The notes: a model not told the origin generated them from the letters alone. A stretch of DNA of 64,000 nucleotides from Hyphomonas sp. (GCF_022844445.1 NZ_JALHLS010000009.1:81509-145508), one strand, 5' to 3'. Positions 1-9,411 are shown, counted from the first letter of the stretch. Translations and numbers: made by a program.

Positions 1-540
1 GTCTTCGACACGCGCGCGCACCTCCTCCAGCACGCGGCCGAACTCCCGCACGCGGCTCACATAGCGTTCTGCGCTCTTTTTGCTGACGATCACATGGGTG
101 TCCGTCAGGAACCGGGGCATGTCGACCGTCACCCCGGAAATCTGGTTCACGCGGTAACCGCCGTGTTCGAACTCCGCCTGCCGGATCAGCTCATCGAAGA
201 ACCAGGCGACGATTTCGTAGCTGAGCAGTTCCTGTCCCTTGAGGCCCTCGGGTCCGTACTTGTCGAGGCCCGCGCGGGCGCTGCGCAGCTTCGCCAGCTG
301 TTTCTGTTCGCCCGCCTCGGTGTAATCGCCCAGCTTGCCGGAGTGGAAATCCAGCGGCGTGTTGTCGATCAGGCCCAGCTGCGTCATCAGCTCGGGCGTC
401 TCCATCGCGAAGGAGATCGTCGCCTTGTTTATATAGTTGTTGATGCCGACCGGCTTCCACCAGAACCAGGTATAGAGGCCGAAGGCGGCAACGATCAGCA
501 GGCCGAACAGCCCTGCGAGAATTTTCAGGAAAAGGCGCAT
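1..540 (-). CDS. DUF885-family protein, N-terminal part (gene runs off the left edge)
   Basis: An open frame from an ATG at 540 continues without a stop to position 1, giving 180 residues. It opens with a hydrophobic signal anchor (MRLFLKILAGLFGLLIVAAF), so the product is probably exported or membrane-anchored. The following stretch, with SFAMETPELMTQLGLID and KYGPEGLKGQELLSYEIV, resembles the start of DUF885 proteins, which are usually near 600 residues and predicted to be metallopeptidase-like. The catalytic part lies outside the window, so an enzymatic role is inference. The next gene upstream on this strand is the P460-like lipoprotein gene, 70 bases away, and an operon is possible. Confidence 0.8.
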   Translation of the reverse strand, partial: MRLFLKILAGLFGLLIVAAFGLYTWFWWKPVGINNYINKATISFAMETPELMTQLGLIDNTPLDFHSGKLGDYTEAGEQKQLAKLRSARAGLDKYGPEGLKGQELLSYEIVAWFFDELIRQAEFEHGGYRVNQISGVTVDMPRFLTDTHVIVSKKSAERYVSRVREFGRVLEEVRARVED

Positions 541-610
541 GGATCAACCTCCGCAGGCGTTCGCGAGGCCTTGCCTAGCCTCTCTCTGCGCTGGCGTCAC
601 CCGGCAGCGT

Positions 611-1264
611 TCAATTGCCGGAAGCGGCGTCGCGGAAGGCCTGCAACATAGCCAGGGCCTCGAGCTGTTCAGGCGGCAGGTTATCCACCGGCGGGCAGCG
701 CGGGTCGGTATTCTGGATCGCCTTCACCATCACCGGCGTCAGGGGGATCGGGTCGCAGCCATGCGTCTGCTCGCAGATCAGATCGAACTCCGGCTTCGCC
801 TTCTCATGGCAGGCGAGGCAATTGCCGCCGAACTGGTTGACCACATCGTCCGCCCCGCGCACGCGGATCGTCGCGCCTGCAGCCGTCACGTCCAGCTCGA
901 AGAATTCCCAGTCCCTGGTCGCCGCGTTGAAGCCTGCCTCGCGCTTGACCATCACTTCGCCGGGCACCAGCTGCACGACCGAACCAGCCGGATAGACCGA
1001 TCCCGTTTCGGACTCGGCGGCGGCAATGGTGCCGTCAAGGTTGCCGAGCAGGTTGTCGACGAAGAAGCCGCGCACGGGGTGCATGTCGCGGATGCATTTG
1101 AAGTCGGCTTCGGTGGGTTCGAAGGGCGCAGGGGCAGGTGCCTCCGCGGCGGCCGCTTCCACCGGCGTTTCAACTGGCGCCGGTCCGGACTGGCCGCAGG
1201 CAGCCACTATCATGGCGCCTAAGCAGACAAAGACAGGACGCAGAAAGCGAGCAGTAACGGTCAT
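611..1264 (-). CDS. Lipoprotein with one c-type haem site, cytochrome P460-like
   Basis: This 217-residue protein has a lipoprotein signal with the lipid-acceptor Cys at residue 23 (MIVAACG), then an Ala/Pro/Glu-rich linker to about residue 50. One haem c attachment motif, CLACH, lies at residues 149-153. The surrounding pattern (YPAGSVVQLV, VMVKREAG, RDWEFFELD, then GGNCLACHEKA) resembles the cytochrome P460 fold. The likely product is an envelope-anchored haem protein facing the periplasm. Its substrate is unknown; P460 members are linked to hydroxylamine or NO chemistry, but nothing nearby points to that. The family assignment is by eye. Confidence 0.8.
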   Translation of the reverse strand: MTVTARFLRPVFVCLGAMIVAACGQSGPAPVETPVEAAAAEAPAPAPFEPTEADFKCIRDMHPVRGFFVDNLLGNLDGTIAAAESETGSVYPAGSVVQLVPGEVMVKREAGFNAATRDWEFFELDVTAAGATIRVRGADDVVNQFGGNCLACHEKAKPEFDLICEQTHGCDPIPLTPVMVKAIQNTDPRCPPVDNLPPEQLEALAMLQAFRDAASGN

Positions 1265-1341
1265 GGTATTCCCCCCGGCATCACGCCTTGCCGCATCCGA
1301 AGCTACGCCAACGACCTTCGCCGTAAAGATGTCACCCGGCG

Positions 1342-2592
1342 TCAGCGCGTGCTGAACAGGCGGCCTTTTTCGGTAATCAGCACGATCGCCAGAGACACGG
1401 CGCCAAGCACCGCGAAGCCCAGCATCAGCGGCACGGTCGAACCATCGAACCGCGAGCCGATGAAAGCGCCGATCAGGGCCGAGGCCAGTGTGGTGGCAAA
1501 ACCGTAAGCGGCAGAGGCCGTCCCGGCGATCCGGCCGAGCGGCTCCATCGCGAGCGCAGAGAAGTTGGAACCCATCAGGCCGAAGCAGCCGAACGCGAGC
1601 GCAAACAGCGGGAAGAACACCGCGAAGTTTTCGCCGAACAGCATCGTCGAGATCGCAAGGCCTGCCGAAATCGCCGTGAACACGATCAGCGCCGTATGGC
1701 TGATCCGGCGCATGCCGAGCTTCTCGACGAGACGCGAGTTCGTGAAGTTCGCCAACGCCATCACGCCCGCCACACCGGCGAACCAGTAGACAAACGTGTC
1801 GCCCTTTTCGAACACTTGGCGGAACACCTGCTCAGACGAGGCGATGAACGCGAACAGCGCGCCGAACACGATGCCGGAGGCGCACATGTAGCCGAAGCTC
1901 ACCGGGGAGCGCAGCACGCTCATATAGGCGCCAAACGCGCTCGCGAGGTTCAGGGGCCGTCGGGCCGCCGCCGGGAGCGTCTCGGGCAGCCGGGCCAGCG
2001 TCCAGGCCAGCATGATGGCGCCCCAGATCGCCAGCCAGATGAAGATGCCTTCCCACGGCGCAAACAGCAGGATCAGCTGGCCAAGGCTGGGCGCGAGGAT
2101 TGGCACGATCATGAAGATCGTCATCACCAGCGACATGAAGCTCGCCATCGCGCGGCCCGCGAACAGATCGCGCACCACCGCCGAAGCGACGATCCGTGCG
2201 CCGGACGAAAAGACGCCTTGCAGGAAGCGTGCGGCGAGCAGCAACCAGAAGTCATGGATCAGCACGCAGACAAGCGAAACGATGATGTAGCCGATCAGGC
2301 CGATGAACAGCGGCGCGCGCCGTCCGAACCGGTCGGTGATCGGGCCCCAGACAAGCTGCGGCGCGCCGAAGCCGAGCACGTAGGCAAAGATGATCAGCTG
2401 CTGGCGGTTGTCGATGGCCCCGCCTTCGTTGGTCAGCCCGGTCGCCGCCGCGATCTGCGACAGCGCCGGCAGCATGATGTCGATCGCCATGGCGTTCAGT
2501 GTCATCAGGCCCGCCACCATGCCGACAAGCTCCGCTTTGCGCATCCCGGTCGGGGGCGCCATTGCGGCAACGGTCGTTTCGGTATCGGCCAT
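1342..2592 (-). CDS. MFS drug-resistance exporter, Bcr/CflA type
   Basis: This 416-residue protein has about 12 hydrophobic segments. After TM1 it carries the Bcr/CflA-like stretch ALSQIAAATGL, and the MFS loop motif appears as GPITDRFGRRAPLF between TM2 and TM3. The family exports drugs, and in some members sulfonamide or cysteine, from cytoplasm to periplasm using proton exchange. Length and hydropathy are normal and there is no sign of damage. It lies 77 bases upstream of the P460-like lipoprotein gene on the same strand. The substrate cannot be told from sequence. Confidence 0.9.
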   Translation of the reverse strand: MADTETTVAAMAPPTGMRKAELVGMVAGLMTLNAMAIDIMLPALSQIAAATGLTNEGGAIDNRQQLIIFAYVLGFGAPQLVWGPITDRFGRRAPLFIGLIGYIIVSLVCVLIHDFWLLLAARFLQGVFSSGARIVASAVVRDLFAGRAMASFMSLVMTIFMIVPILAPSLGQLILLFAPWEGIFIWLAIWGAIMLAWTLARLPETLPAAARRPLNLASAFGAYMSVLRSPVSFGYMCASGIVFGALFAFIASSEQVFRQVFEKGDTFVYWFAGVAGVMALANFTNSRLVEKLGMRRISHTALIVFTAISAGLAISTMLFGENFAVFFPLFALAFGCFGLMGSNFSALAMEPLGRIAGTASAAYGFATTLASALIGAFIGSRFDGSTVPLMLGFAVLGAVSLAIVLITEKGRLFSTR

Positions 2593-2683
2593 GAGGAAAT
2601 GCGGTGTCCGGACGAATATGGAACGGCGCGTTCTGAACCCCTGAGGCGGCCTTGCCTAGTGCCGATTGGACATAGCTTGCATG

Positions 2684-2712
2684 AAAAAGCCCTGCGCCGG
2701 TGCGCAGGGCTT
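2684..2712 (-). terminator. Rho-independent terminator after the CC0125-type lipoprotein gene
   Basis: An 11-bp perfect stem (2687-2697 with 2702-2712) closes a 4-base loop. On the minus strand it is followed by a run of T (the A run at 2684-2688). It lies 26 bases past the stop at 2738, so it should end that transcript before the MFS gene. Confidence 0.85.
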
Positions 2713-2737
2713 CGTCAGGTCGTCAGGTGCCGGATTG

Positions 2738-3328
2738 TCAGGCTGCCGGGCGCTGGATCGAGCCCGTGAGGTTGAAGATCACCTGGCTGGCATCGAAGTA
2801 GGCGACATCGTCCGGTTTCGGACCCTTGCCCATCACGATCTCGGCCGAGGCGACATAGCTCGTGCGCTCGCGGTACTCCGAAGGCCCGCCCCAGAAGGGA
2901 TCATAGGCACCCCAGCGCGAGTAATAGGCCGGACCGGGATAATAGCGCCGGTAGGGATCATGGAAGTAGGCCGCGCGGGGGCCGAAATAACGGTAGTCCA
3001 GGTAGAAGTGATCGTAGAACGGATCATAGGCCGAGGGCGACCCGACCAGTCTGGTGGTCGCGTCCGTATCCCGGCGAACGACGCGGAAATGGTCATACCC
3101 GCTCTGCTTCGTCAGCTCTGCGGCGCGGTAGAGAAGGTAGGTTTCCACCGTCTTGCGGTCGGTCAGCGAGTTGCCCTCGAACTGGACCTGAAACCGGTTG
3201 TCCTCGATCTTCTGTTCCGAATAGCCGCTGTCACTGGCAGTCAGCGCCTGCTGGTAAGGCGTGGCCGTGGCGCAGGCGCCGAGCAGCGCCAGTCCGGCAA
3301 ATGCGGCGGCAAGGGTGAGCCGTTTCAT
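2738..3328 (-). CDS. CC0125/CC1285-type lipoprotein
   Basis: This 196-residue protein has a clear lipoprotein signal peptide ending at LLGACA. The mature part begins TPYQQALTASDSGYSEQKIE and continues with DNRFQVQFEGNS and AAELTKQSGYDHFRVV, which matches a lipoprotein family known from Caulobacter (CC0125/CC1285). A Tyr/Pro/Phe-rich segment follows at about residues 95-155. It is probably anchored in the outer membrane. No function is known for the family. It has its own terminator and stands alone between the MFS gene and a membrane-protein gene. Confidence 0.85.
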   Translation of the reverse strand: MKRLTLAAAFAGLALLGACATATPYQQALTASDSGYSEQKIEDNRFQVQFEGNSLTDRKTVETYLLYRAAELTKQSGYDHFRVVRRDTDATTRLVGSPSAYDPFYDHFYLDYRYFGPRAAYFHDPYRRYYPGPAYYSRWGAYDPFWGGPSEYRERTSYVASAEIVMGKGPKPDDVAYFDASQVIFNLTGSIQRPAA

Positions 3329-3401
3329 GAGGGCAGCCTCCGTTAGCTTCTATACCCTATCATGTGGCCACTCGAACCTGAATGCCAGCCAACAGGGGGC
3401 A

Positions 3402-3980
3402 TCACTTTTGTGTGAGGCGCCGGGCGACGGCGCCGCTGTCGATGAACAACAACGCGACAGTCACGAGATAGATCCCGGCGACCGCCGCCGGAAGCACGGT
3501 AAACCGTCCCTCGGGCATGTATTGCCAGATACCGAAGGCGACGACCGCCCGCACGATCACGTGGAACAGGAAAGGCAGAGGCCGGCCATAGCTCCAGCCA
3601 AACACGGGCCAGTGCCCGGACATGCCAATGGCGAGGATCAGAGGCGTCAGCGCATTGAAGTTCCACATCGCGGCAATCGCCGTCGGCCAGAAGAGCAGCA
3701 TCGCGCCCATCGCCATGAAGACGGCGCCCTGGTCGGGCACCTTCACTTTCATGAACCGGTTGCCGAAGATCGCCGCGAGGGCGACCGCCACCGGGAAGAT
3801 CGCGCCGGACATCACCGCCGCCAGCAGCGACCAGTTGGCGGGATCCATCCGCAGGCCCAGCCAGGCCAGCACGCCCCAGTAAGCTGCGCCGGCCAGCGGC
3901 ACAGGCCAGCCGCCCCGCGCTTCGGCATAGGCGGCAAGCCGTCCGGCTTTCAGGGCGGCATTGAGTTCGGCGACGGTCAT
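3402..3980 (-). CDS. Six-TM inner-membrane protein of unknown function
   Basis: This 192-residue protein has about six hydrophobic segments, starting at PVPLAGAAYWGVLAWLGL and ending at VAGIYLVTVALLFI. Loops are short and there is no soluble domain. I do not recognise a characterised family; it resembles small conserved integral membrane proteins that carry only DUF labels. Upstream lies an 8-bp inverted repeat (4008-4028) that looks like an operator, which suggests specific regulation. No regulator is encoded next to it. Confidence 0.75.
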   Translation of the reverse strand: MTVAELNAALKAGRLAAYAEARGGWPVPLAGAAYWGVLAWLGLRMDPANWSLLAAVMSGAIFPVAVALAAIFGNRFMKVKVPDQGAVFMAMGAMLLFWPTAIAAMWNFNALTPLILAIGMSGHWPVFGWSYGRPLPFLFHVIVRAVVAFGIWQYMPEGRFTVLPAAVAGIYLVTVALLFIDSGAVARRLTQK

Positions 3981-4007
3981 GGGGACCTGATCCTTTCATG
4001 CAGACAT

Positions 4008-4028
4008 CAACTTTGAAATACAAAGTTG
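4008..4028. promoter_or_regulatory. Operator-like inverted repeat upstream of the 3402-3980 membrane gene
   Basis: CAACTTTG (4008-4015) and CAAAGTTG (4021-4028) form a perfect 8-bp inverted repeat around an AAATA spacer. It lies 28-48 bases upstream of the start at 3980. This size and symmetry fit a dimeric helix-turn-helix repressor site. The regulator is unknown. Confidence 0.5.
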
Positions 4029-4077
4029 TTTGCGAAAGATCAAGACCTGCGACCGGCGAAATTGCGCGGGCCGCGCC

Positions 4078-4692
4078 TCAGACGCCGACCGCCAGCATCG
4101 CCTTGTAGGCCGGACGCGCCGTCACCTTCTCCAGCCAGGCCTTCGTCGCCGGCCGGTTCGCGAGGCCGCCCTGCGCGTCGGTCATCACGATCTGGAAGCC
4201 CATCAGGCAGTCGGCCGCCGTGAACGTGTCCCCGGCAAAGTAGGGATGCTTCGAAAGGTGCGCCTCGATATACCCCCCAACCTTATCGCGCTCCCCGGCG
4301 ATCATCTGCGCCACCGGTCCTTCGGTGATGCCCGCCATGCCCGTGTACAGTGCCAGCAGGCCCGGCAGGAACACGGCGCCCTCGGCCGCGTGGACCCATT
4401 CGAGGTAACGCGGGAAATCCGGCGAGTCCGGCTTCGGGTGAAGCTTGTGGCCGGAATCATGTTTCGCCAGCAGGTATTCTGTGATCGCGCCCGTCTCGGC
4501 GATTACGACGCTGCCATCCTCCAGCAGCGGGGACTTGCCGAGCGGGTGGATTTTTTTCAGGTCGGGCGGCGCGAGGCGTGTCGTCTCGTTACGCTTGTGA
4601 TGGATGATCTCGTGCGGAACGCCCAGCTCCAGGAGGAGCCAGACGATGCGCTGCGAACGCGAAGCGTTGAGGTGGTGAAGTTTCAGGGCCAT
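4078..4692 (-). CDS. Glutathione S-transferase family protein
   Basis: This 204-residue cytosolic GST has an N-terminal thioredoxin-like half beginning KLHHLNASRSQRIVWLLLEL and containing the cis-Pro region GKSPLLEDG and the glutathione-binding VIAETGAITEYLL. An all-helical C-terminal half follows (about residues 85-204) with the conserved FTAADCLMGF. Such enzymes conjugate glutathione to electrophiles or reduce peroxides. The catalytic residue is likely Ser/Asn in NASRSQ, as in beta/theta-like classes. It lies downstream of an aldehyde dehydrogenase on the same strand, but a terminator separates them, so they are probably not co-transcribed. Confidence 0.92.
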   Translation of the reverse strand: MALKLHHLNASRSQRIVWLLLELGVPHEIIHHKRNETTRLAPPDLKKIHPLGKSPLLEDGSVVIAETGAITEYLLAKHDSGHKLHPKPDSPDFPRYLEWVHAAEGAVFLPGLLALYTGMAGITEGPVAQMIAGERDKVGGYIEAHLSKHPYFAGDTFTAADCLMGFQIVMTDAQGGLANRPATKAWLEKVTARPAYKAMLAVGV

Positions 4693-4715
4693 CGAAAATT
4701 CCTCTGTATCCGGAC

Positions 4716-4751
4716 AAAAAAGAAGCGGCAGCTTTCAAGGGCTGCCGCTTC
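4716..4751 (-). terminator. Rho-independent terminator after the aldehyde dehydrogenase gene
   Basis: An 11-bp stem (4722-4732 with 4741-4751) encloses an 8-base loop. On the minus strand it is followed by six T (A run at 4716-4721). It sits between the aldehyde dehydrogenase stop and the glutathione transferase start. Confidence 0.85.
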
Positions 4752-4774
4752 GGTCGATTTACGGGCGCGCCAGA

Positions 4775-6205
4775 TCAGGCCGCAGCGTAGCCGATGACAG
4801 CTTTCACTTCGAGGAATTCCTCGAAGCCGTGCTCGCCCCACTCGCGGCCGTTGCCCGACTGTCCGTACCCGCCAAACGGTGCCGAGAAGTCAGGGCGTGC
4901 GCCGTTGACCTGAATCTGGCCGGCGCGAATACGGTTGGCGATCGCGTTGGCTTCCTTCTCCGGGCCCTGCACATAACCGGCGAGGCCGTAGACGGTGTCG
5001 TTTGCCATCGCCACGGCTTCATCCACCGTGTTGTAGGGCAGGATGCAGAGCACCGGCCCGAAGATTTCCTCGCGGGCGATGGTCATGTCGTTGGTCACAT
5101 TGCCAAACACGGTCGGGCGGGCGAAGTAGCCCTTGTTGAAGCCCTCCGGGCGTCCCGGGCCACCGGCGACAAGGGTTGCGCCCTCTTCGATGCCCTTCTG
5201 GATCAGGTCCTGAACCTTCTGGTACTGGTTGGCGTTCGAAATCGGGCCGATGGCGCCCGGCGTCGCTTCTGCCGGCATCATCACCTTCACGGACTCTGCG
5301 GTTGCCTTGGCAATCGCGAGGGCCGCGTCATGCTGGTCTTTCTGCACGAACATGCGGCTCGGCGCGTTGCAGCTCTGGCCCGTATTGGTCATCATCGACA
5401 TCACGCCGCTGGAGACGGCTTTGGTCAGATCGGCCGTCGGCAGAACAATGTTCGGGCTCTTGCCACCCAGTTCCTGCGCGACGCGCTTGACAGTCGGGGC
5501 GGCGGCTTGGGCGACGAGCACGCCGGCGCGGGTCGAACCGGTGAAGCTCACCATGTCGACATCCGGGTGCGCGGAGAGCACCGAGCCGACGCCCGGGCCG
5601 TCGCCGTTGACGAGGTTGAACACGCCCTTCGGCACGCCGGCTTCATGCAGGATTTCTGCGAAGATCATCGCATCCAGCGGCGCGATTTCCGAAGGCTTCA
5701 GCACCATCGTGCAGCCCGCGGCAATCGCCGGGGCTACCTTGCAGGCGATCTGGTTCAGCGGCCAGTTCCAGGGCGTGATGAACGCGCAGACGCCGATCGG
5801 CTCCTTGCGCAGCAGCGTCGTGCCCTTCAGTTCCTCGAACTTGTAGGAACGCAGGATCGCCGCCGTTGTCGCAAAATGTCCCATGCCGGCCGGCACGTGT
5901 GCGCCATTGGCAAGCCACATCGGGGCGCCCATCTCGCTTGAGATCGCTTCGGCGAGTTCCGGCATGCGCTTCTGGATGCCGGCCGTGATCTTGTCGAGCA
6001 GGTCGGCGCGGTATTCGACCGAGGTCTGCGAGAAGCTCGGGAAGGCGGCCTTGGCAGCGGCCACGGCCTTATCTGCATCGGCTTTCGAGCCAAGCGAGAT
6101 GACGGCGAAGTTTTCTTCGGTGGCCGGGTTTTCGACTTCCAGGCGGCGCGGCGTCACCGGGTCAACCCATGCGCCGTCGATGTAGAATTTCAGGTACTCT
6201 TTCAT
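4775..6205 (-). CDS. NAD(P)-dependent aldehyde dehydrogenase
   Basis: This 476-residue protein has the usual length for the family and oxidises an aldehyde to its acid with NAD(P)+. Motifs in order: the oxyanion Asn region FITPWNWPLNQ, cofactor binding KPSEIAPLDA and FTGSTRAG, the general-base Glu in QELGGKSPNIV, the nucleophilic Cys in TNTGQSCNAPSRM, and the C-terminal EEIFGPVLCI. It is cytosolic. The substrate cannot be read from sequence. The gene is monocistronic, with its own terminator. A 37-codon basic ORF inside it on the other strand is only a shadow. Confidence 0.95.
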   Translation of the reverse strand: MKEYLKFYIDGAWVDPVTPRRLEVENPATEENFAVISLGSKADADKAVAAAKAAFPSFSQTSVEYRADLLDKITAGIQKRMPELAEAISSEMGAPMWLANGAHVPAGMGHFATTAAILRSYKFEELKGTTLLRKEPIGVCAFITPWNWPLNQIACKVAPAIAAGCTMVLKPSEIAPLDAMIFAEILHEAGVPKGVFNLVNGDGPGVGSVLSAHPDVDMVSFTGSTRAGVLVAQAAAPTVKRVAQELGGKSPNIVLPTADLTKAVSSGVMSMMTNTGQSCNAPSRMFVQKDQHDAALAIAKATAESVKVMMPAEATPGAIGPISNANQYQKVQDLIQKGIEEGATLVAGGPGRPEGFNKGYFARPTVFGNVTNDMTIAREEIFGPVLCILPYNTVDEAVAMANDTVYGLAGYVQGPEKEANAIANRIRAGQIQVNGARPDFSAPFGGYGQSGNGREWGEHGFEEFLEVKAVIGYAAA

Positions 6206-6304
6206 GGGCCGGGGCCTCCCTTTGGCTCGTCTGATTAGGCTCAGAGATGACTATAGGAGACGCAACGCGTTTTCGCCACTACTGACGCGAGGGGAGGCGA
6301 CCGC

Positions 6305-6502
6305 CTACAGCTTGGCCCGCGTCCACCCCCGCCCGGCCATGCAGGTGACGAAGTTCGCTTCAACATTGTAACTGATCTGGTTGCAGGCCGCGACGGCGGT
6401 GCGGAACGGCTGGGCGCCGGCATGGCCGGTCCAGTTCTTTTCCGCCGGCCCGGTCGCGCAGGCAGACAGGGCAAGGGCGGCAGCGAGCATCACGAGGCGC
6501 AT
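6305..6502 (-). CDS. Small lipoprotein, 65 residues
   Basis: A lipoprotein signal (MRLVMLAAALALSACATG) puts the acceptor Cys at residue 15. The remaining 50 residues contain two more Cys (AACNQI and FVTCMAGRGW) that could form a disulfide in the periplasm. The gene begins 4 bases after the stop of the HerA-like gene on the same strand, so the two are probably co-transcribed. I do not recognise a function. The spacing and signal peptide argue that it is real. Confidence 0.7.
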   Translation of the reverse strand: MRLVMLAAALALSACATGPAEKNWTGHAGAQPFRTAVAACNQISYNVEANFVTCMAGRGWTRAKL

Positions 6503-6506
6503 GGGA

Positions 6507-8030
6507 TTACCGTTTCCGTGTTCCGAAAATGCCGCGCAGGACGTAGCGTACCACTTCCCGGCTGGCGGTGCTGGCGGCGTTGTTGACGGCGCGTTCGGAT
6601 GTCGTCATCCGGCGCGAGCGGGTCGTGGTCTTTCCCTTGGCTTTCGTTTTGGCAGCGGCTTCCTTTTCCTTGGCTTCGATCTTGGCAAGTTTCTCGGCCT
6701 CCTTGGCGGCGGCTTCCTCGCGCTTCAACAGGATCTCGTAGGCCGACTCCCGGTCGATCGTCTTGTCATACTTGCCGAAAACGGGGCTTGTCTTCTGCAC
6801 TTCGGCGCGCTCCGCATCGGTCGCCGGGCCAAGCCGCGAGGAAGGCGGCCGGATCAGTGTCTTCTGCACCATCGTCGGCGCGCCCTTGGCTTCCAGGGTC
6901 GAGACCAGCGCTTCGCCGACGCCCATCTCGGTGATCGCCGCCTCGGTCTTGAAGGCCGGGTTCGGACGGAACGAGGCGGCAGCGGATTTCACCGCCTTCT
7001 GTTCGGTCGGCGTGTAGGCGCGCAGCGCGTGCTGCATCCGGTTGCCCAGCTGCGCCAGCACGCTTTCGGGCAAGTCGCGCGGGTTTTGGGTGACGAAGTA
7101 GACGCCCACACCTTTCGAGCGGATCAGGCGCACGACCTGTTCGATCTTCTGCATCAGCGCAGGGGGCGCGTCCGCAAACAGCAGGTGCGCCTCATCGAAG
7201 AAGAACACCAGACGCGGCTTCTCCGGATCGCCGATCTCGGGCAGCTCCTCGAACAATTCCGACAGAAGCCAGAGCAGGAACGTGGAGTAGAGTTTCGGCG
7301 AATTGATAAGCTTGCGCGCATCGAGAATGTTGATGTAGCCGCGCCCGTTGGTCGTTGTGCGCATGAAGTCCGACAGCTCGAGTGCCGGCTCGCCGAAGAA
7401 GCGCTCCGCGCCGTCGCGTTCCAGCACAAGCAATTCACGCTGCACCGCCGACAGGGACGCCGGCGCGACGTTGCCGTACTTGCGGCTCACTTCCGTGCGC
7501 ACCGTGTCATCGCCGAGGCTCACCAGCAGCTTGCGCAGGTCTTTCAGGTCGAGCAACAACAGACCGTTATCGTCGGCATACTGGAAGGCAATGTTCAGCA
7601 CCCCTTCCTGCACGTCGGTCAGACCCATGAGGCGCGACAGCAGCAGGGGGCCCATTTCGGAAATCGTCGCGCGGATCGGATGACCGCTCTCGCCAAACAC
7701 GTCCCAGAACACCGTCGGGGCGCCTTCATACTTCAGTTCGCCCATGCCGATCTGCTGCGCCCGGGCGGTCAGGCTCGCATGCGCCTTGTGCGTCTCGCTG
7801 CCCGGCATGCAGATGCCCGACAGGTCGCCCTTCACGTCGGCGGCAAACACAGGCACCCCGGCGTCCGAAAAGGCCTGCGCCATGATCTGCAGCGTCACGG
7901 TCTTGCCTGTGCCGGTCGCTCCCGCCACAAGGCCGTGCCGGTTGGCCACTTTCAAGATCAGCGACTGGGCCGCATCGGGATGGCCGGTGCCGTTTGCATC
8001 CGCCCCGCCCAGGAAAATCGTGTCGCTCAT
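6507..8030 (-). CDS. HerA-like ATPase (DUF853 family)
   Basis: This 507-residue P-loop ATPase of the FtsK/HerA class has Walker A GATGTGKT near residue 38, Walker B in [13 protein letters not shown], and the sensor stretch [13 protein letters not shown] Lys/Ala/Glu-rich coiled segment (about residues 430-470) precedes a basic C-terminus ending in FGTRKR. HerA proteins are hexameric DNA-translocating ATPases linked to end resection or conflict systems. Stand-alone DUF853 members like this one are widespread in proteobacteria and have no settled role. No NurA-like nuclease is nearby. Confidence 0.92.
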   Translation of the reverse strand: MSDTIFLGGADANGTGHPDAAQSLILKVANRHGLVAGATGTGKTVTLQIMAQAFSDAGVPVFAADVKGDLSGICMPGSETHKAHASLTARAQQIGMGELKYEGAPTVFWDVFGESGHPIRATISEMGPLLLSRLMGLTDVQEGVLNIAFQYADDNGLLLLDLKDLRKLLVSLGDDTVRTEVSRKYGNVAPASLSAVQRELLVLERDGAERFFGEPALELSDFMRTTTNGRGYINILDARKLINSPKLYSTFLLWLLSELFEELPEIGDPEKPRLVFFFDEAHLLFADAPPALMQKIEQVVRLIRSKGVGVYFVTQNPRDLPESVLAQLGNRMQHALRAYTPTEQKAVKSAAASFRPNPAFKTEAAITEMGVGEALVSTLEAKGAPTMVQKTLIRPPSSRLGPATDAERAEVQKTSPVFGKYDKTIDRESAYEILLKREEAAAKEAEKLAKIEAKEKEAAAKTKAKGKTTTRSRRMTTSERAVNNAASTASREVVRYVLRGIFGTRKR

Positions 8031-8169
8031 GTCCGGCCCTTCATTCTGAAATCCTTGCCAAGGCTAGCCATCTGCGCGGATTCGGCAAGCAGCATCACCC
8101 GTTGACTGCGCTTGACCGGGCGCCCGGGCACGCCCAACCTCCGCGCCAGATTCCCGGAGACACTACCCC

Positions 8170-9279
8170 ATGGAGCGTTCTGCCAAGGTCGGCACCTGGA
8201 TCATCGCGACCGGTGTCATCATTGCGCTGCTGTATTTCGGCCGCGAAATCCTGGCGACCTTTGCGATGGCCGTGTTCCTGTTCCTGATCATCGAGGGCTT
8301 CGCCACGATGCTCGACAACACCAGCAAGGCCGTCAACATGCGCACGGCCCGCCTCATGGCGGTCCTGATTGTCACCGGCGGTTTTGTGGGCTTCATCGCG
8401 CTGATGGCCAACGGCATGGCCGAGTTCGGCCGCCACGCCGAGGAGTACGAAACCAAGATCAATGGCCTTGTCGCCGATGCCTATCAGGCTGTCGGCATGA
8501 GCGACTCGCCCACGCTGACCGAACTGATTTTCAACGAACAGGGGGAGCGGTTCTTCGCCACCATCGCCAATTCCGTCAGTGGTCTGTCCGGCGATATCGT
8601 TCTGATCCTTATCTACGTCGCCTTCCTGTTTGCCGCTCAGTCCGGCTGGTCGCACAAGCTCGACAAGATCTTCACCTCGCCTGAACGCCGGGAACAGGTC
8701 CGACAGATCGGCGACGATGCGCGCGTCGGCATCGAGCGTTATCTCTGGGTCCAGACGGTGATCTCAGCTGTTATAACCACGCTAAGTTACTTCTCGCTCC
8801 TGGCACTGGGTGTCCAGAACGCACTCTTCCTCTCGGCGCTGATCTTCGTACTGAATTATATCCCCACAGTCGGCTCAATCGTTGCCGCGCTGGTGCCCCC
8901 GCTGTTTGCGCTGGTCCAGCCCGCCGTCCCCGGATGGGTGCCCGGACTGGCGCCGCAGGACTCCTATATCTACGCGGCTCTCGTATTTGTGATCGTCAGC
9001 TTCTGGCAGTTCTCGATCGGCAACTTCGTGCAGCCGCGCATGATGGGCGACTCCCTTAACCTGTCCGCGCTGATCGTCCTGCTAGCCCTGGCCATCTGGG
9101 GCGTCCTGTGGGGAATCCCGGGGATGTTCCTGTCGGCGCCGCTGACCGTCCTGATGATGATCCTGCTGGCGCAGGCGAAGGACACGCGCTGGATCGCCAT
9201 TCTTCTGTCAGCTGATGGCAACCCAAGAATGAACTCAATTAAACCACCAGAGCGTGCGACCGCAGGAAGCAGTTCCTGA
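8170..9279 (+). CDS. AI-2E family transporter (PerM-like permease)
   Basis: This 369-residue membrane protein has 7-8 hydrophobic segments. It carries the family signature in the C-terminal half: LNYIPTVGSIVAALVPP, then FVQPRMMGDSLNLSAL and LAIWGVLWGIPGMFLSAPLT. Family members export autoinducer-2 (TqsA) or small solutes and cations; the name does not prove a quorum-sensing role here. It is divergent from the HerA-like gene with 139 bases between them and is followed by a long intergenic stretch before the glutamate dehydrogenase gene. Confidence 0.92.
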   Translation: MERSAKVGTWIIATGVIIALLYFGREILATFAMAVFLFLIIEGFATMLDNTSKAVNMRTARLMAVLIVTGGFVGFIALMANGMAEFGRHAEEYETKINGLVADAYQAVGMSDSPTLTELIFNEQGERFFATIANSVSGLSGDIVLILIYVAFLFAAQSGWSHKLDKIFTSPERREQVRQIGDDARVGIERYLWVQTVISAVITTLSYFSLLALGVQNALFLSALIFVLNYIPTVGSIVAALVPPLFALVQPAVPGWVPGLAPQDSYIYAALVFVIVSFWQFSIGNFVQPRMMGDSLNLSALIVLLALAIWGVLWGIPGMFLSAPLTVLMMILLAQAKDTRWIAILLSADGNPRMNSIKPPERATAGSSS

Positions 9280-9411
9280 ATTGCACCGTTTCGTGTAATG
9301 AGCGCGTACAAGGGCGATGGGCCTTGGGCGGCCGTGTGTAGAATCGTTAACTTTTTTTAGACGGGTTCCGCATTGATATCGGGGTTCGTACGACAACATT
9401 ACAAATTCAGG

